A DNA stretch of 64,000 bases from Gemmatimonadota bacterium (GTDB lineage Bacteria; Gemmatimonadota; Gemmatimonadetes; Gemmatimonadales; Gemmatimonadaceae). Positions 1 to 10,137 of this stretch are shown piece by piece (the stretch's first letter is position 1; each line of letters opens with the position of its first letter). The notes under the pieces are model-generated. The model was not told the DNA's origin and did not search any database. It saw nothing but the letters and a program-made list of their open reading frames with translations. The translations under genes were made by a program, and so were the position numbers. The stretch covers positions 1-64,000 of the forward strand of contig JARIEV010000002.1 in the NCBI GenBank assembly GCA_031127225.1, written 5' to 3'.

Positions 1-425
1 CGTCGCTGCTGCCGCTCTGGCGTCGACTGCCGCCGCCGTGGCTCGCGTCGGCGCTCCACACCGCGCTGCTGCCGGGGTACGCCCAGCGCGACATCGGCGC
101 GCGCGCGCTCGACCTGTACCTCATGAGCGTCCGCACCCGCGACGGCCGCGCGTCGGCCGCCGCGCAGCTCCACGCGCTCGCCGCCTCGAGCGGCGATACG
201 GCATCGGCGTTGGCCACCGCGGCGCTCCAGTGCCCGGTGATGCTGGTCACCTCCCCGACCGATCCCTTCGTCCCCGCCGCGCAGGCCGCACGGCTGGCCG
301 ACCATCTGCGCACGGCCACCACCGCCGGCGTCGTGGTTCGCGAGCTGGCGGGCACGGCGCACGTCGCACCGGAAGAGGTCCCCGATCGGCTCGGCGCGCT
401 CGTCGCGGAATTGCTCACGTCGTGA
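1..425 (+). CDS. alpha/beta-hydrolase-like protein, C-terminal part (starts before the window)
   Basis: Frame 3 is open from the window edge to the stop at 425. The ending ...CPVMLVTSPTDPFVPAAQAARLADHL...LAGTAHVAPEEVPDRL resembles the Asp/His C-terminal region of alpha/beta hydrolases. Confidence 0.55.
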   Translation, partial: SLLPLWRRLPPPWLASALHTALLPGYAQRDIGARALDLYLMSVRTRDGRASAAAQLHALAASSGDTASALATAALQCPVMLVTSPTDPFVPAAQAARLADHLRTATTAGVVVRELAGTAHVAPEEVPDRLGALVAELLTS

Positions 426-474
426 TGTGCACGGACTTCCGTGCGGTACCATCCACTCTCTCCCAACCCGATTC

Positions 475-777
475 ATGACCGACCGCCTCTCCACGATGCG
501 CGCCATGGTGGCCAAACAGCCCGGCAATCCGCTGGCCCGCTTCGGGCTGGCCAATGAACTGCTCAAGGCCGGCCTGCACGCCGACGCCGTGGAGGAACTC
601 GCCGCCTATCTCGCGCTCCATGACGACGAGGGGAATGGCTGGCTGCGGTACGCCGACGCCCTGTCCGCGCTCGGACGACACGACGAGGCCCGCGCAGCCT
701 GTGCGAAAGGCATCGACGCCGCCACACGGCATGGACACGGCACGCTGGTCGCGGAACTCGAGGAGCGGGAATTCTGA
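475..777 (+). CDS. small TPR-like protein
   Basis: MTDRLSTMRAMVAKQPGNPLARFGLANELLKAGLHADAVEELAAYLALHDDEGNGWLRYADALSALGRHDEARAA shows TPR-like A/L/Y periodicity. Internal ATG at 475 chosen over 427. Confidence 0.7.
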   Translation: MTDRLSTMRAMVAKQPGNPLARFGLANELLKAGLHADAVEELAAYLALHDDEGNGWLRYADALSALGRHDEARAACAKGIDAATRHGHGTLVAELEEREF

Positions 778-808
778 CGAAGCCTCGTGCAGCGGGCAGG
801 CGCGCGGC

Positions 809-3160
809 TTACAGCTTCCGCAGCTCCTCCGCCGCGCTGATCGCGTAGCCCACGTCGCGCGACAGGGCGCGCGCTTCCTGCGTGGCGTGCGTGACATCCG
901 CGATAGCCGCGCCCACCCCCATCGTGCGCAGTTTCACCATGTCGAGCCGCAGTGTGCGCAGGGCGGTCGAGGCGCTGTCGAGCTGGCGTTGCATCGCGTC
1001 GCGTCGTCCGGTGAGCTCCTGCAGCGACGCGAGCTGACGGGTGAGCAGCGCCAACCGGCGCTCGCGATCGGGGGCCTGTACAGGCTCGGCCTGCACCGAC
1101 GCGACGCGGGCCTCGAGCGCCCCCAACCCATCGGTGGGCATATCGCGCTGCAGCCGCTCGAGTCCACCGGCCAGCGCGCTGATCCGCTCGAGCAATGCAT
1201 CCGCTGTAGGGGCCACGTCGGGCACCATCGCCCGGTCCGCATCGGTGAGGGTGCCCGCCACGTCCGTAATCGTGAGCCGGTCATCGACGGCGTTCCGCAG
1301 CACGTCACCAAACGACGACGCGAGCAGCTGCTCACCGGCGACCAGCGCGAGTTGCTCGCGCAGCTTCACGTCGTACGGACGATCATCGGACGACGCGGCG
1401 ATCGCCTGCCAGCGATCATTCCACGCATCGCCGGCCGAGACACCAAGCCGACGCAGGCGCAGGACATCGCGAATCAACATCTGGGCACTGGCCATCGCCG
1501 CGAGACCGGCCGCGACCATGGGCACGATCATCGGCGTGAGTTCCGCCGACGCGCCGATCACGAGACTACCGAGTGACACAGCGGCCGATCCCATGAACCA
1601 CTTGGCATGCTTCACGAACGCGCGCGACGCGTCGGCAATGCGGGCCGGCTTGCTGCGCGGATCGGTGTCGGGCTGCGGCGCCGACGCGCTGCCCATGATG
1701 CGCGCGAGCGTGATCCCACGGCGACGCAGCCGGATGTAACGACCGAGCACCCCCATCCCCAACCCCATGGCCGGGAAAACCGCCCAGGGGAAGCTGGGGC
1801 TGGTGACGGCATTGATCACGCCGAGAAACACGATGAGCCCCGCCGTGGAGAGCATGTGCCCCTTGAAACGCTCGATCACGTCGTCATCACTGCGCCATGC
1901 ACCGGTCGCGTCCCCGTACTGATCGCTCCACTGCGAGTACGCATCGCGCCGCTGCTGCTGCACGGCGGCACGCCAGTCCTGCATCGCGTCCTTCGACGCA
2001 CGCTCCCACGCCTTCACCTGCTCACGCGGGGCGCCCGGGGGGAGCGGCGGCAAGACCGGCACGGGGGGCAGCGCGCCGGCGGCGGGGTAGGCGCGCGGAG
2101 CCGGCTCCGGCGCGAGTACGCCGCGCGGTGCCCAGTCCTCCGAGCGCAGTCCATAGCGTGCATCCTCGCGCGGTTCCGGCCCGCGCGGCAACGGTCCCGC
2201 CAGCGCCGTCGGCACGCCGACCGCGGGCGCCACACTCGCCCGGTGCGCCCCCGTCTGCAACGACCCGTCGCGCTGCACGCGGCGCAGCACATCACGCAAC
2301 TGCAGGGCGCTCTCCCAGCGATCGCGGGGGCTCTTCACGAGACACCGCTCGACAATCTCCACCAGCGCCAGCGGCGCGTCGGATCGCATGCTCCCGATCG
2401 GCCGCGGCGACTCGCTCACGTGGGCCAGCAGCATCGCGGGCGTCGATCCCCCCTCGAACGGGAGCCGTCCGGCGAGCATCAGGTAGCCCATCACGCCCAG
2501 CGAGTAGATGTCGCTGCGTCCATCTACGTCCCGCTCACCCGTGGCCTGCTCCGGACTCATGAACGCCGGCGTCCCCACGGCGATGCCGGTCTGGGTCAGC
2601 CGTGAACCGCTCTCGGCCGCACGCGCGATGCCGAAGTCGGTGACCATCGCCCGGCCGGTGTCCCGATCGATGAGCACATTGTCCGGCTTCACGTCGCGAT
2701 GCACGACGCCTGCCGCGTGCGCGTACGCGAGCGCATCGGCCACCTGCTCGAGGAGGTGCGCGATGAACGCAAAGGAGGGGCGCGGTTCGCGTCCAATGCG
2801 GGCCGCGAGGCTCTCGCCCTTCACCAACGACATGGCGAAGCACACCAAGCCACCCTCTTCGTGCACCGCATAGATGGGCACAATGTGCGGATGATTCAGC
2901 CGCGCCGCCGTCTGCGCTTCACGCACGAAGCGTTCGCGCACGTCCCCGCGGAACGCCAGCTCCGGCGGCAACACCTTGAGCGCCACCGGCCGCTGCAGTC
3001 GGACGTCTTCGGCGGCATAGACCACCGCCATGCCGCCGCGCCCGATCTCCTGATCGATCAGATACCGGTCACCAACGGCGGCCGTCACGCGATCGCGCAG
3101 GATGTCCGACTCGGCGCGCTGCGCCGCCGTCCGCAGTCCGGCGCGCTCCCCCTCAGGCAT
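809..3160 (-). CDS. PknB-type serine/threonine protein kinase with TM segments and C-terminal coiled coil
   Basis: Kinase motifs IGRGGMAVVYAAED, VALKVL, HRDVKPDNVLID, DFGIA, GTPAFMSPEQ; hydrophobic helices, then an Arg/Leu/Glu-rich helical tail. Confidence 0.93.
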   Translation of the reverse strand: MPEGERAGLRTAAQRAESDILRDRVTAAVGDRYLIDQEIGRGGMAVVYAAEDVRLQRPVALKVLPPELAFRGDVRERFVREAQTAARLNHPHIVPIYAVHEEGGLVCFAMSLVKGESLAARIGREPRPSFAFIAHLLEQVADALAYAHAAGVVHRDVKPDNVLIDRDTGRAMVTDFGIARAAESGSRLTQTGIAVGTPAFMSPEQATGERDVDGRSDIYSLGVMGYLMLAGRLPFEGGSTPAMLLAHVSESPRPIGSMRSDAPLALVEIVERCLVKSPRDRWESALQLRDVLRRVQRDGSLQTGAHRASVAPAVGVPTALAGPLPRGPEPREDARYGLRSEDWAPRGVLAPEPAPRAYPAAGALPPVPVLPPLPPGAPREQVKAWERASKDAMQDWRAAVQQQRRDAYSQWSDQYGDATGAWRSDDDVIERFKGHMLSTAGLIVFLGVINAVTSPSFPWAVFPAMGLGMGVLGRYIRLRRRGITLARIMGSASAPQPDTDPRSKPARIADASRAFVKHAKWFMGSAAVSLGSLVIGASAELTPMIVPMVAAGLAAMASAQMLIRDVLRLRRLGVSAGDAWNDRWQAIAASSDDRPYDVKLREQLALVAGEQLLASSFGDVLRNAVDDRLTITDVAGTLTDADRAMVPDVAPTADALLERISALAGGLERLQRDMPTDGLGALEARVASVQAEPVQAPDRERRLALLTRQLASLQELTGRRDAMQRQLDSASTALRTLRLDMVKLRTMGVGAAIADVTHATQEARALSRDVGYAISAAEELRKL

Positions 3161-3172
3161 CGTGCGTCCCGC

Positions 3173-5344
3173 TTACGCCGAACCGGCGCGCGATGCGGTT
3201 GCCTCGCGCACCTCGTTGGCCGACTGCACCGCGATATCGACCTCGCGCGCCAAGTGCATCGCCTGTTCGGCGACGAGGGTGACGCTGTGCACCGAGCTGT
3301 TGCCGGTGCGCAGCCGCACCAGATCAAGCCGCACATTCTCAAGCGCGATGCGACAGCTCTCCAGCTGCGCCCGGCGGCGCTCGCGGGCGGCCAGCGCATC
3401 GACCACCGCGCGGCGGTCGCGGCGCAGCTGCGCCAACCGGCGAATACGTCCCTCACTGCGCTGCGTGTCGAGCGGATTGGCCTCCGCTTCCAGCGCGGCG
3501 ATCTCCAGATCGATGCGCGCGGCCACCTCGGGCCCCTGCTCCCGGTCGCGGCGCGCCATATCACGCGCCAACTGCTCGAGCGTGTTCACGAGCTCCACCG
3601 CGGTGCGCGCCACCTCCGGCACCCGCGCCCGCTCGTCGGCCGGCAGGGTCCCCAGAAGCCGACCGATTTCTTCGCGATCGGCCCGCGCCGCCCGCACGAG
3701 TGAGGCGAACTCCCCCAGTTCGTCGTCCCGGAGCGGCGCGTTGGGCACGCCGCCACCGGGGCCGGCGGGACGTCCGGCCGGCACGGGCGACGTCCGCGAC
3801 ATCGACAGTACCCCGTCGAGCCGGTTGCCGAGGCGTCCCTGCGCCCGCAGCTCCTCGCGCTTTTTGCGGCTCACGGTCGCCATGATCTTGTCGCCAAGAT
3901 CGGAGAACACTTCGCCCAGCATGCGATGCTTGGGCTGACGCAACACGTCGGTCCAGTCAAAGCCCTTCGTCCAGAGCTGCGTGTACTTCCACGCCATGTA
4001 GACCGTCCACAGCGTCGTCAGCCCCAGCATATCGCCGTTGCGGAAGAGGCTCATGACCACAATGGCACCGTTCACGAACAGATACGGCCCGAGCTTGCGC
4101 CGGAACGCCATCACCGGCGGCGCATCCCAGCGGGCGATGTCGTCGGCCGTGGGGACGTAGTACTCGTCGCCGTTCATCGGGGGCGGGTATGGCGAATAGC
4201 CGGGCGCGGGCGACGGCGCGGTGCGCGACTGGTACGTGGGGGCCTGATAGGCCGGCGGGGCATACGGGGCCGGCGTGTACGGCAGCGGCACCGACGACGG
4301 GGCCCGCGTGCCGATCGGCATGCCACCGATCGGTGCGCCGTTGAACTGCACCGGTGCGCCGACGGACGATGGCGTCGCGGCCGGGTTGGTGGGCGGCGGC
4401 ACGATCCCCGTCTTGAGCGCCGTCATCATCTCCCCCGCACTCTGGAACCGATGCTCCGGACTCTTTTCCAGCAGCCGCATCACGATCTCCGCCAACTCGG
4501 GCGGCGTATCGGGACGGCGCAGCGACACGGGGACGGGCACTTCCGCGAGATGCTTGACCAGCAGCGCCGGCGTGGTGTTGCCGGTGAATGGCGGCTCGCC
4601 GGCCAGCATCTGGTACGCCACCACGCCCAGCGAGTACAGATCGCTGCGCGCATCGAGGTCGCGGTCACCGGACGCCTGCTCGGGTGACATGTACGCCGGG
4701 GTGCCGATCGCGATCCCCGTCGCCGTGAGGCGCGCCGTGTCGCCACCGTCGGACGCGGCGCGCGCGATGCCGAAGTCGGTCACCAGCGCTCGCCCGTCGA
4801 TGCCGTCGAGCAGGATGTTGTCCGGCTTGATGTCCCGATGGATCACCCCGCGGGCGTGCGCATACGCGAGGGCGTCGGCCACCTCCAGCAGCCAGCGACG
4901 GACGTCATCGACCGGCAAGGGCCCGCGCTTCTGCAACTTCGTCGCGAGGTTGTCGCCGTCGATGCACGCCATCACGAAAAACACCAGATTCCCGACTTCG
5001 TCGACCGAATAGATCGGCACGATGTTCGGATGGCTCAACTGCGCGGCCGTCTCCGCTTCGCGCAGAAACCGCGTGCGGATGTCCCGGCGGAACGACAACT
5101 CCGGCGGCAGCAGCTTGATCGCCACGAAGCGCTTGAGACGCTTATCCCGCGCGCGATACACGATCCCCATTCCGCCCCGGCCGATCTCCTGGTCCAGTTC
5201 GTAGGCGGCGCTGAGCGCCTGCTCCACGTGGGCGCGGAGTTCGAGATCCTCGGGGGACAGGGCTGCTGAGTCGGGCACTCGCTGGGGATCGAAGGGGTCC
5301 GCTCTGGAACCTGAAGTGTAGCACGGCAGGGAGAGCGGCAACAA
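3173..5344 (-). CDS. PknB-type serine/threonine protein kinase, tandem paralogue
   Basis: IGRGGMGIVYRARD, HRDIKPDNILLD, DFGIA, GTPAYMSPEQ; Pro/Tyr-rich linker, TM segments, helical C-terminus similar to the neighbouring kinase. Start uncertain; a GTG at VPDSAALSPEDLELRA is possible. Confidence 0.92.
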   Translation of the reverse strand: MLPLSLPCYTSGSRADPFDPQRVPDSAALSPEDLELRAHVEQALSAAYELDQEIGRGGMGIVYRARDKRLKRFVAIKLLPPELSFRRDIRTRFLREAETAAQLSHPNIVPIYSVDEVGNLVFFVMACIDGDNLATKLQKRGPLPVDDVRRWLLEVADALAYAHARGVIHRDIKPDNILLDGIDGRALVTDFGIARAASDGGDTARLTATGIAIGTPAYMSPEQASGDRDLDARSDLYSLGVVAYQMLAGEPPFTGNTTPALLVKHLAEVPVPVSLRRPDTPPELAEIVMRLLEKSPEHRFQSAGEMMTALKTGIVPPPTNPAATPSSVGAPVQFNGAPIGGMPIGTRAPSSVPLPYTPAPYAPPAYQAPTYQSRTAPSPAPGYSPYPPPMNGDEYYVPTADDIARWDAPPVMAFRRKLGPYLFVNGAIVVMSLFRNGDMLGLTTLWTVYMAWKYTQLWTKGFDWTDVLRQPKHRMLGEVFSDLGDKIMATVSRKKREELRAQGRLGNRLDGVLSMSRTSPVPAGRPAGPGGGVPNAPLRDDELGEFASLVRAARADREEIGRLLGTLPADERARVPEVARTAVELVNTLEQLARDMARRDREQGPEVAARIDLEIAALEAEANPLDTQRSEGRIRRLAQLRRDRRAVVDALAARERRRAQLESCRIALENVRLDLVRLRTGNSSVHSVTLVAEQAMHLAREVDIAVQSANEVREATASRAGSA

Positions 5345-5625
5345 GATGACGCAGACCGCACGCTGATGGGACGACCCGTTCGGCGGGGACGGTGCCGTTG
5401 TCTCCTACGTGTCCATGGCCGCGAAAAGTTGCAGCCGGTACGTCAGCGGACTGATCCTCCCGATTGGCGGGCGCGATGCACCGGCCGCCAGATTGTCAGC
5501 GACCTGCCAAACACGGTGTCTTCGCTGGAAGCCCCCCGGGAAAGCCTGCCGTGATGGCGTGAACGAGGCGGTGCGGAACGTGCCACTCGGAGGGTGTCAT
5601 TCCTCCTCGACCAGGATTCATTGTC

Positions 5626-8118
5626 ATGGGCCAGCGCCAAACGCTTCCCGTCCTGCCACTGCGCGGGACGGTCATGTTTCCCGGCATCACCGCACCGATT
5701 GCGGCGGGCCGTCCCGGTACCTTGAGAGCCATCGAAACGGCCCTGAAGGGCGATCGGCTCGTCTTTGCGGTCGCCCAGCGCGACAACACGGAAGAGCCAA
5801 CCTCCGACATTCTCTTCACCACGGGCGTCATTGCCCGGATCGGCCAGATCCAGCGCGGCCTGGGCGGTGTCCAGTTGCTGCTGCAAGGCGAACAGCGCGC
5901 TACGGCGCTCCACTACGCCGAAGTGGATGGCTACCTGCAGGCGGTGATCGTCCCCGCCGAGGAGATGATGCCGCTCGACCTCAAAGACCCGGCCTTTGAG
6001 GCGTTGCACAAGGAGGCCCGCGAGCGCGCCGCCGAGTTGGGCGAGAAGCGCGGCCTCCCCGAGGAAGTGGTGCATCAGGTGCTCGACTCGGTGGACGACG
6101 CGGGCAAGTTCTCCGACCTCGTCGCCGGCTACATCGAGCTCACCGTGCCCGAGAAGCAGGGGCTGCTGGAAACGCTGTCGGTCGAGGAGCGGCTGCGCCG
6201 CGTGCTGGTGCACGTGCAGCGGCAGATCGGTCTGCTGGAAGCGCAGGAGGACATCAAGTCGCAGGTCCAGGAGGAGCTCGGGGAGCGCCAGCGTGAGATG
6301 TTCCTGCGGGAACAGCTCAAGGCGATCCAGAAGGAGCTGGGCGACGACGATCAGTCCAAGGAAATCACGGAGCTACGCGAGAAGCTCACCAAGCTCGACC
6401 TGCCCAAGGAAGCGCGCGCCGAAACGGAGCGCGAGCTCGGGCGGCTCGAGCGCGCCGGTCGCGAGTCCATGGAAGCGCAGGTGATCCGCACGTACCTCGA
6501 GTGGATCGCCGAGCTGCCGTGGAGCAAGCGCTCCGACGATCATCTCGAGCTCGCCCGCGCCGGTGAAATTCTCGAAGAAGACCACTACGGCCTGAAGGAC
6601 GTGAAGGATCGCGTCCTTGAGTTCCTGGCCGTGCGTCAGCTGCGGGCGCAGCAGGTGGCCGCCGAGGTGGACACCAGCGGCGACGGCCAGAAAACCGACG
6701 CCAAGGAAGCGAAGGCGCGCGCCCTGGCCAAGGGGCCGATCCTGCTCTTCAACGGTCCGCCGGGCGTCGGCAAGACGAGCATCGCCAAGTCGATCGCGCG
6801 GGCGCTCGGACGCGAATACGTGCGCGTCGCCCTGGGTGGTGCCCGCGACGAAGCCGACATCCGCGGCCACCGCCGCACCTATGTGGGCGCCATGCCCGGC
6901 CGCGTCATTCAAGGGATGAAGCAGGCGGGGAGCAAGAACCCGGTGTTCCTGCTCGATGAAGTCGACAAGCTGGGCACATCGTATCAGGGCGATCCGTCCA
7001 GCGCGCTCCTGGAAGTGCTGGACCCCGCGCAGAACGACTCGTTCACCGATCACTACCTCGGCGTCCCGTTCGATCTCAGCGAAGTGCTCTTCATCGCCAC
7101 GTCGAACTTCATCCAGAACATCCCCGGTCCGCTGCTGGACCGCATGGAAGTGGTGGATTTCAGCGGCTACACCGAGCGCGAGAAGTCGGAGATTGCCAAG
7201 ACGTATCTCATTCCGCGTCAGCTCGAGGAATCGGGGCTCGGCCAGCGCGAGCTCACGTTCACCGACGACGCGGTCATGAAGGTGATCAGCGAATACACCC
7301 GCGAAAGCGGCGTGCGCCAGCTCGAGCGCCAGCTCGGGGCGGTGGCGCGCAAGGTGGCGCGGCGTGTGGCCATGGGTGACACGGCCACGATCGACGACAA
7401 GGTGATCAGCAGCGAGGAGGTCCGTGAGCTGCTGGGCCGTCCCAAGGTGCATCCGGAACGGGTGGCCGAGCACGACGAGGTCGGCATCACCACCGGCATG
7501 TACTACACGCCGATGGGGGGCGACATCATGTTCGTCGAGGCGAGCATCCGCCGCGGTGGCGCCGCACCCACGAAGAGCGACGATGGCGCTGAGGTGGTAC
7601 GCGTGGGCCCGATCTCGCTCATTCTCACGGGACAGCTCGGCGACGTCATGAAGGAAAGTGCGCGCGCCGCCCTGACCTACGCCACCAACAACGCCGAATC
7701 GCTCGGCATTCCCGCCGACCGAGTTGCCTCGGCGAGCGAGGCGCACATCCATGTGCCCGCCGGCGCCATTCCCAAGGACGGACCGAGTGCCGGCATCGCG
7801 ATTGCGCTGGCGCTCGTGAGCGAGATGTCGAACCGCAAGGTGCGACGCGATGTGTCGATGACCGGTGAGATCACGCTGCGTGGCCGCGTACTCCCGATCG
7901 GCGGCGTGAAGGAAAAAGTCCTCGGCGCCCATCGCGCCGGTATCAAGGAAGTCATCATCCCCAAGGCCAACGAAGCCGATCTCGAGGACGTGCCGGCCGA
8001 GGTGCGGGAGCAGCTGATCTTCCATCCGGTGCAGACACTCCGCGAAGTGCTGGAGATCGCGCTCGTGGACCGGGGGCGCGCGGTGAAGGAAGCGGTTGAA
8101 GAGCTGGTTGGGGTGTAA
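5626..8118 (+). CDS. lon: ATP-dependent Lon protease
   Basis: N-terminal LPVLPLRGTVMFPG, Walker A FNGPPGVGKTS, catalytic KDGPSAGIAIALALVS, KVLGAHRAGIKEVIIPK. Confidence 0.97.
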   Translation: MGQRQTLPVLPLRGTVMFPGITAPIAAGRPGTLRAIETALKGDRLVFAVAQRDNTEEPTSDILFTTGVIARIGQIQRGLGGVQLLLQGEQRATALHYAEVDGYLQAVIVPAEEMMPLDLKDPAFEALHKEARERAAELGEKRGLPEEVVHQVLDSVDDAGKFSDLVAGYIELTVPEKQGLLETLSVEERLRRVLVHVQRQIGLLEAQEDIKSQVQEELGERQREMFLREQLKAIQKELGDDDQSKEITELREKLTKLDLPKEARAETERELGRLERAGRESMEAQVIRTYLEWIAELPWSKRSDDHLELARAGEILEEDHYGLKDVKDRVLEFLAVRQLRAQQVAAEVDTSGDGQKTDAKEAKARALAKGPILLFNGPPGVGKTSIAKSIARALGREYVRVALGGARDEADIRGHRRTYVGAMPGRVIQGMKQAGSKNPVFLLDEVDKLGTSYQGDPSSALLEVLDPAQNDSFTDHYLGVPFDLSEVLFIATSNFIQNIPGPLLDRMEVVDFSGYTEREKSEIAKTYLIPRQLEESGLGQRELTFTDDAVMKVISEYTRESGVRQLERQLGAVARKVARRVAMGDTATIDDKVISSEEVRELLGRPKVHPERVAEHDEVGITTGMYYTPMGGDIMFVEASIRRGGAAPTKSDDGAEVVRVGPISLILTGQLGDVMKESARAALTYATNNAESLGIPADRVASASEAHIHVPAGAIPKDGPSAGIAIALALVSEMSNRKVRRDVSMTGEITLRGRVLPIGGVKEKVLGAHRAGIKEVIIPKANEADLEDVPAEVREQLIFHPVQTLREVLEIALVDRGRAVKEAVEELVGV

Positions 8119-8154
8119 CCGCAGTCGGGAGTAACAAGTAAGGAGCAAGGCGTT

Positions 8155-8187
8155 GGGGGCGGATGGCGACCGGTTGCCGTTCGCCCC
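8155..8187. terminator. GC-rich hairpin downstream of lon (terminator-like, no clear T-tract)
   Basis: gggggcg...ggcgaccggttgcc...cgccccc inverted repeat just after the lon stop. Confidence 0.4.
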
Positions 8188-8268
8188 CACGTCTATGACC
8201 GCGGCGAGCGGCGCGCCTGCCCGCCGCGCATTGACCGATTCCTTAATGGCCCGTGCGGCCACCTCTTC

Positions 8269-9957
8269 ATGGCCATGTCACGTTCGCGAGGGGTCACCGG
8301 CAGCGGAGTCCGTCTCGCCACGTCTGCCGACGCCGACGCCATTCACGCACTCAATTACCGGACGTTCGTCGAGGAAATCCCGCAGCACACGCCGAATGCT
8401 GTGCGACGTCACATCGACCGTTTCCACGACGAGAATATCTATGCCGTCTACGAAGTAGACGACCGTATTGTCGGCATGGTGAGCGGGCGCACGCAGCGAC
8501 CGTTCTCCCTCGACCAGAAGCTGGGCAGCGTCGACGAGTACCTCCCGGCCGGACGGACGCCGGTCGAAATCCGTCTATTAGCGGTGGAGCCGGAATTCCG
8601 CGCCAGCCGCGTGTTTGCGCAGCTCGTAGGGTTCATCACGCGGCATTTCATGGCGCAGGGGTTCGACCTTGGCATCATGTCGGGCACCACGCGTCAGCTT
8701 CGCCTGTACCGCCATCTCGGATTCCACGCGTTCGGCCCGCTCATCGGCACCGAGCAGGCGCCGTATCAGCCGATGTACATCACGGCCGAGGAGGTGCTGG
8801 CATGGCCCGACGCCATGAACGATGGTGCGGAGGCACGCAGTAGCGGCGCCAACTTTCTCCCCGGTCCGGTCGGCATCAGCGATGCCGTCCAGCAGGCGAT
8901 GCAGCGCGGGGCCACGTCGCATCGGGCCGACGCTTTTCACGCCCAGTATCGGGATACGCAGCAGCGCCTGTGCGCATTGGCCAACGCGCGGCACGCCACG
9001 ATGCTGCTGGGTTCGGGCACGCTGGCCAACGATGTGGTGGCCGCACAGATCTCGCTACTCGACGCGCCCGGGGTAATCGTGAGCAATGGCGAGTTCGGCG
9101 AACGTCTCATCGATCACGCCACGCGGATGCGCATCCCGCACACGGTGGTACGCGCGCCCTGGGGCGAGGCGCTCGACACCATGGCCGTCGCACGCGCGAT
9201 GCAGCGCACGGGGGCAGGCTGGCTCTGGGCTGTGCACTGCGAGACATCCTCGGGGGTGATGAACGACCTCGAGGCACTGGCCGCGATCGCGCGGCCGCAC
9301 GGCGCCAAACTAGCGCTCGACGTGATCAGTAGCCTCGGCACCGTGCCGCTCTCGTTGCGCGACGTATGGCTGGCCAGCGCGGTCAGCGGCAAAGCGCTCG
9401 CCGCCTTCCCCGGCGTCGCGATCGTGTTCCACGATGGCACCGCGTGTACGCCCAGCACGCGTGTCCCGCGCTACCTCGACCTTGGCTTGGCCGTCGCGCA
9501 ACAGGGTGTACCGTTCACGCAGTCCTCCAACCTGCTCGACGCCCTCGCCACCTCGCTGACCGAGATGAACTGGCCGGCGCGCTTCCGCCGCCTCGCGCTG
9601 GATGGCGCCTGGCTTCGCCGAGCGATGGAGTCGCGCGGATGGCGCGTGTTGGCCGACGCCCGGCACGCCTCGTCCGCGGTGCACACGCTGATCCCGCCCG
9701 CCGGCATCAGCGCAGGCGCGATCGGCGAGCACCTCCGCAACGCCGGATGGCTGATCAGCTTCGAGAGCGGCTACCTGCGCGAACGGAACTGGCTGCAGGT
9801 GTGTCTCATGGGGCACTACACACCCGAGGCCCTGCGTGCCTTTCCGGCGGCGCTGGATCGGTGCGCCGGCACGACGGCGGTGAAACGGCCGCCGCAGGCG
9901 GCGCCGATGGCGGCGCCGATGGCGGAGTTCTCGATCGCGCGGGCGGCGACGGGTTGA
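8269..9957 (+). CDS. fusion protein: N-terminal GNAT-like acyltransferase + C-terminal class-V PLP aminotransferase
   Basis: Residues ~15-175 are GNAT-like (VRLATSADADAIHALNYRTFVEEIPQ...EIRLLAVEPEFRASRVFAQLV...LYRHLGFHAFGP). From NFLPGPVGISDAVQQAM onward it is a fold-type-I aminotransferase (VHCETSSGVMNDLEAL, LALDVISSLGTVPL, SGKALAAFPGVAIV). Confidence 0.85.
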   Translation: MAMSRSRGVTGSGVRLATSADADAIHALNYRTFVEEIPQHTPNAVRRHIDRFHDENIYAVYEVDDRIVGMVSGRTQRPFSLDQKLGSVDEYLPAGRTPVEIRLLAVEPEFRASRVFAQLVGFITRHFMAQGFDLGIMSGTTRQLRLYRHLGFHAFGPLIGTEQAPYQPMYITAEEVLAWPDAMNDGAEARSSGANFLPGPVGISDAVQQAMQRGATSHRADAFHAQYRDTQQRLCALANARHATMLLGSGTLANDVVAAQISLLDAPGVIVSNGEFGERLIDHATRMRIPHTVVRAPWGEALDTMAVARAMQRTGAGWLWAVHCETSSGVMNDLEALAAIARPHGAKLALDVISSLGTVPLSLRDVWLASAVSGKALAAFPGVAIVFHDGTACTPSTRVPRYLDLGLAVAQQGVPFTQSSNLLDALATSLTEMNWPARFRRLALDGAWLRRAMESRGWRVLADARHASSAVHTLIPPAGISAGAIGEHLRNAGWLISFESGYLRERNWLQVCLMGHYTPEALRAFPAALDRCAGTTAVKRPPQAAPMAAPMAEFSIARAATG

Positions 9958-9980
9958 ACGGCCGCTGGAACTGGAACTGG

Positions 9981-10137
9981 AACGGCAACGGCAACGGCAA
10001 CAGCCAGAACACGGATGACGCGGATTGGCGGAAACAACACCGATAAGCGAACCGCGTTGATCTTGTGATCGTCGTTGGCTTATCCGTGTTGTTTTCGTGT
10101 AATCCGTGGTCTGGCTGTTGTTGTTGCTGTTTTTTTT
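9981..10137. repeat. long imperfect inverted repeat followed by T8 on the + strand
   Basis: Left arm 9981-10052 (aacggcaacggcaacagccagaacacggat...gaaacaacaccgataagcgaac) is largely complementary to 10074-10131 (gttggcttatccgtgttgttttcgtgtaatccgtggtctggctgttgttgttgctgt), then tttttttt. Lies between convergent genes. Confidence 0.85.

Noticed and set aside
1-425. BioH-like role for the alpha/beta hydrolase at the left edge
   Set aside because: Only the C-terminus is visible and it is about 57 kb from the bio genes; no specific support.
6373-8262. 629-aa minus-strand ORF opposite lon
   Set aside because: Antisense shadow of lon; composition (His/Arg/Ala-rich) and lack of motifs indicate non-coding frame.
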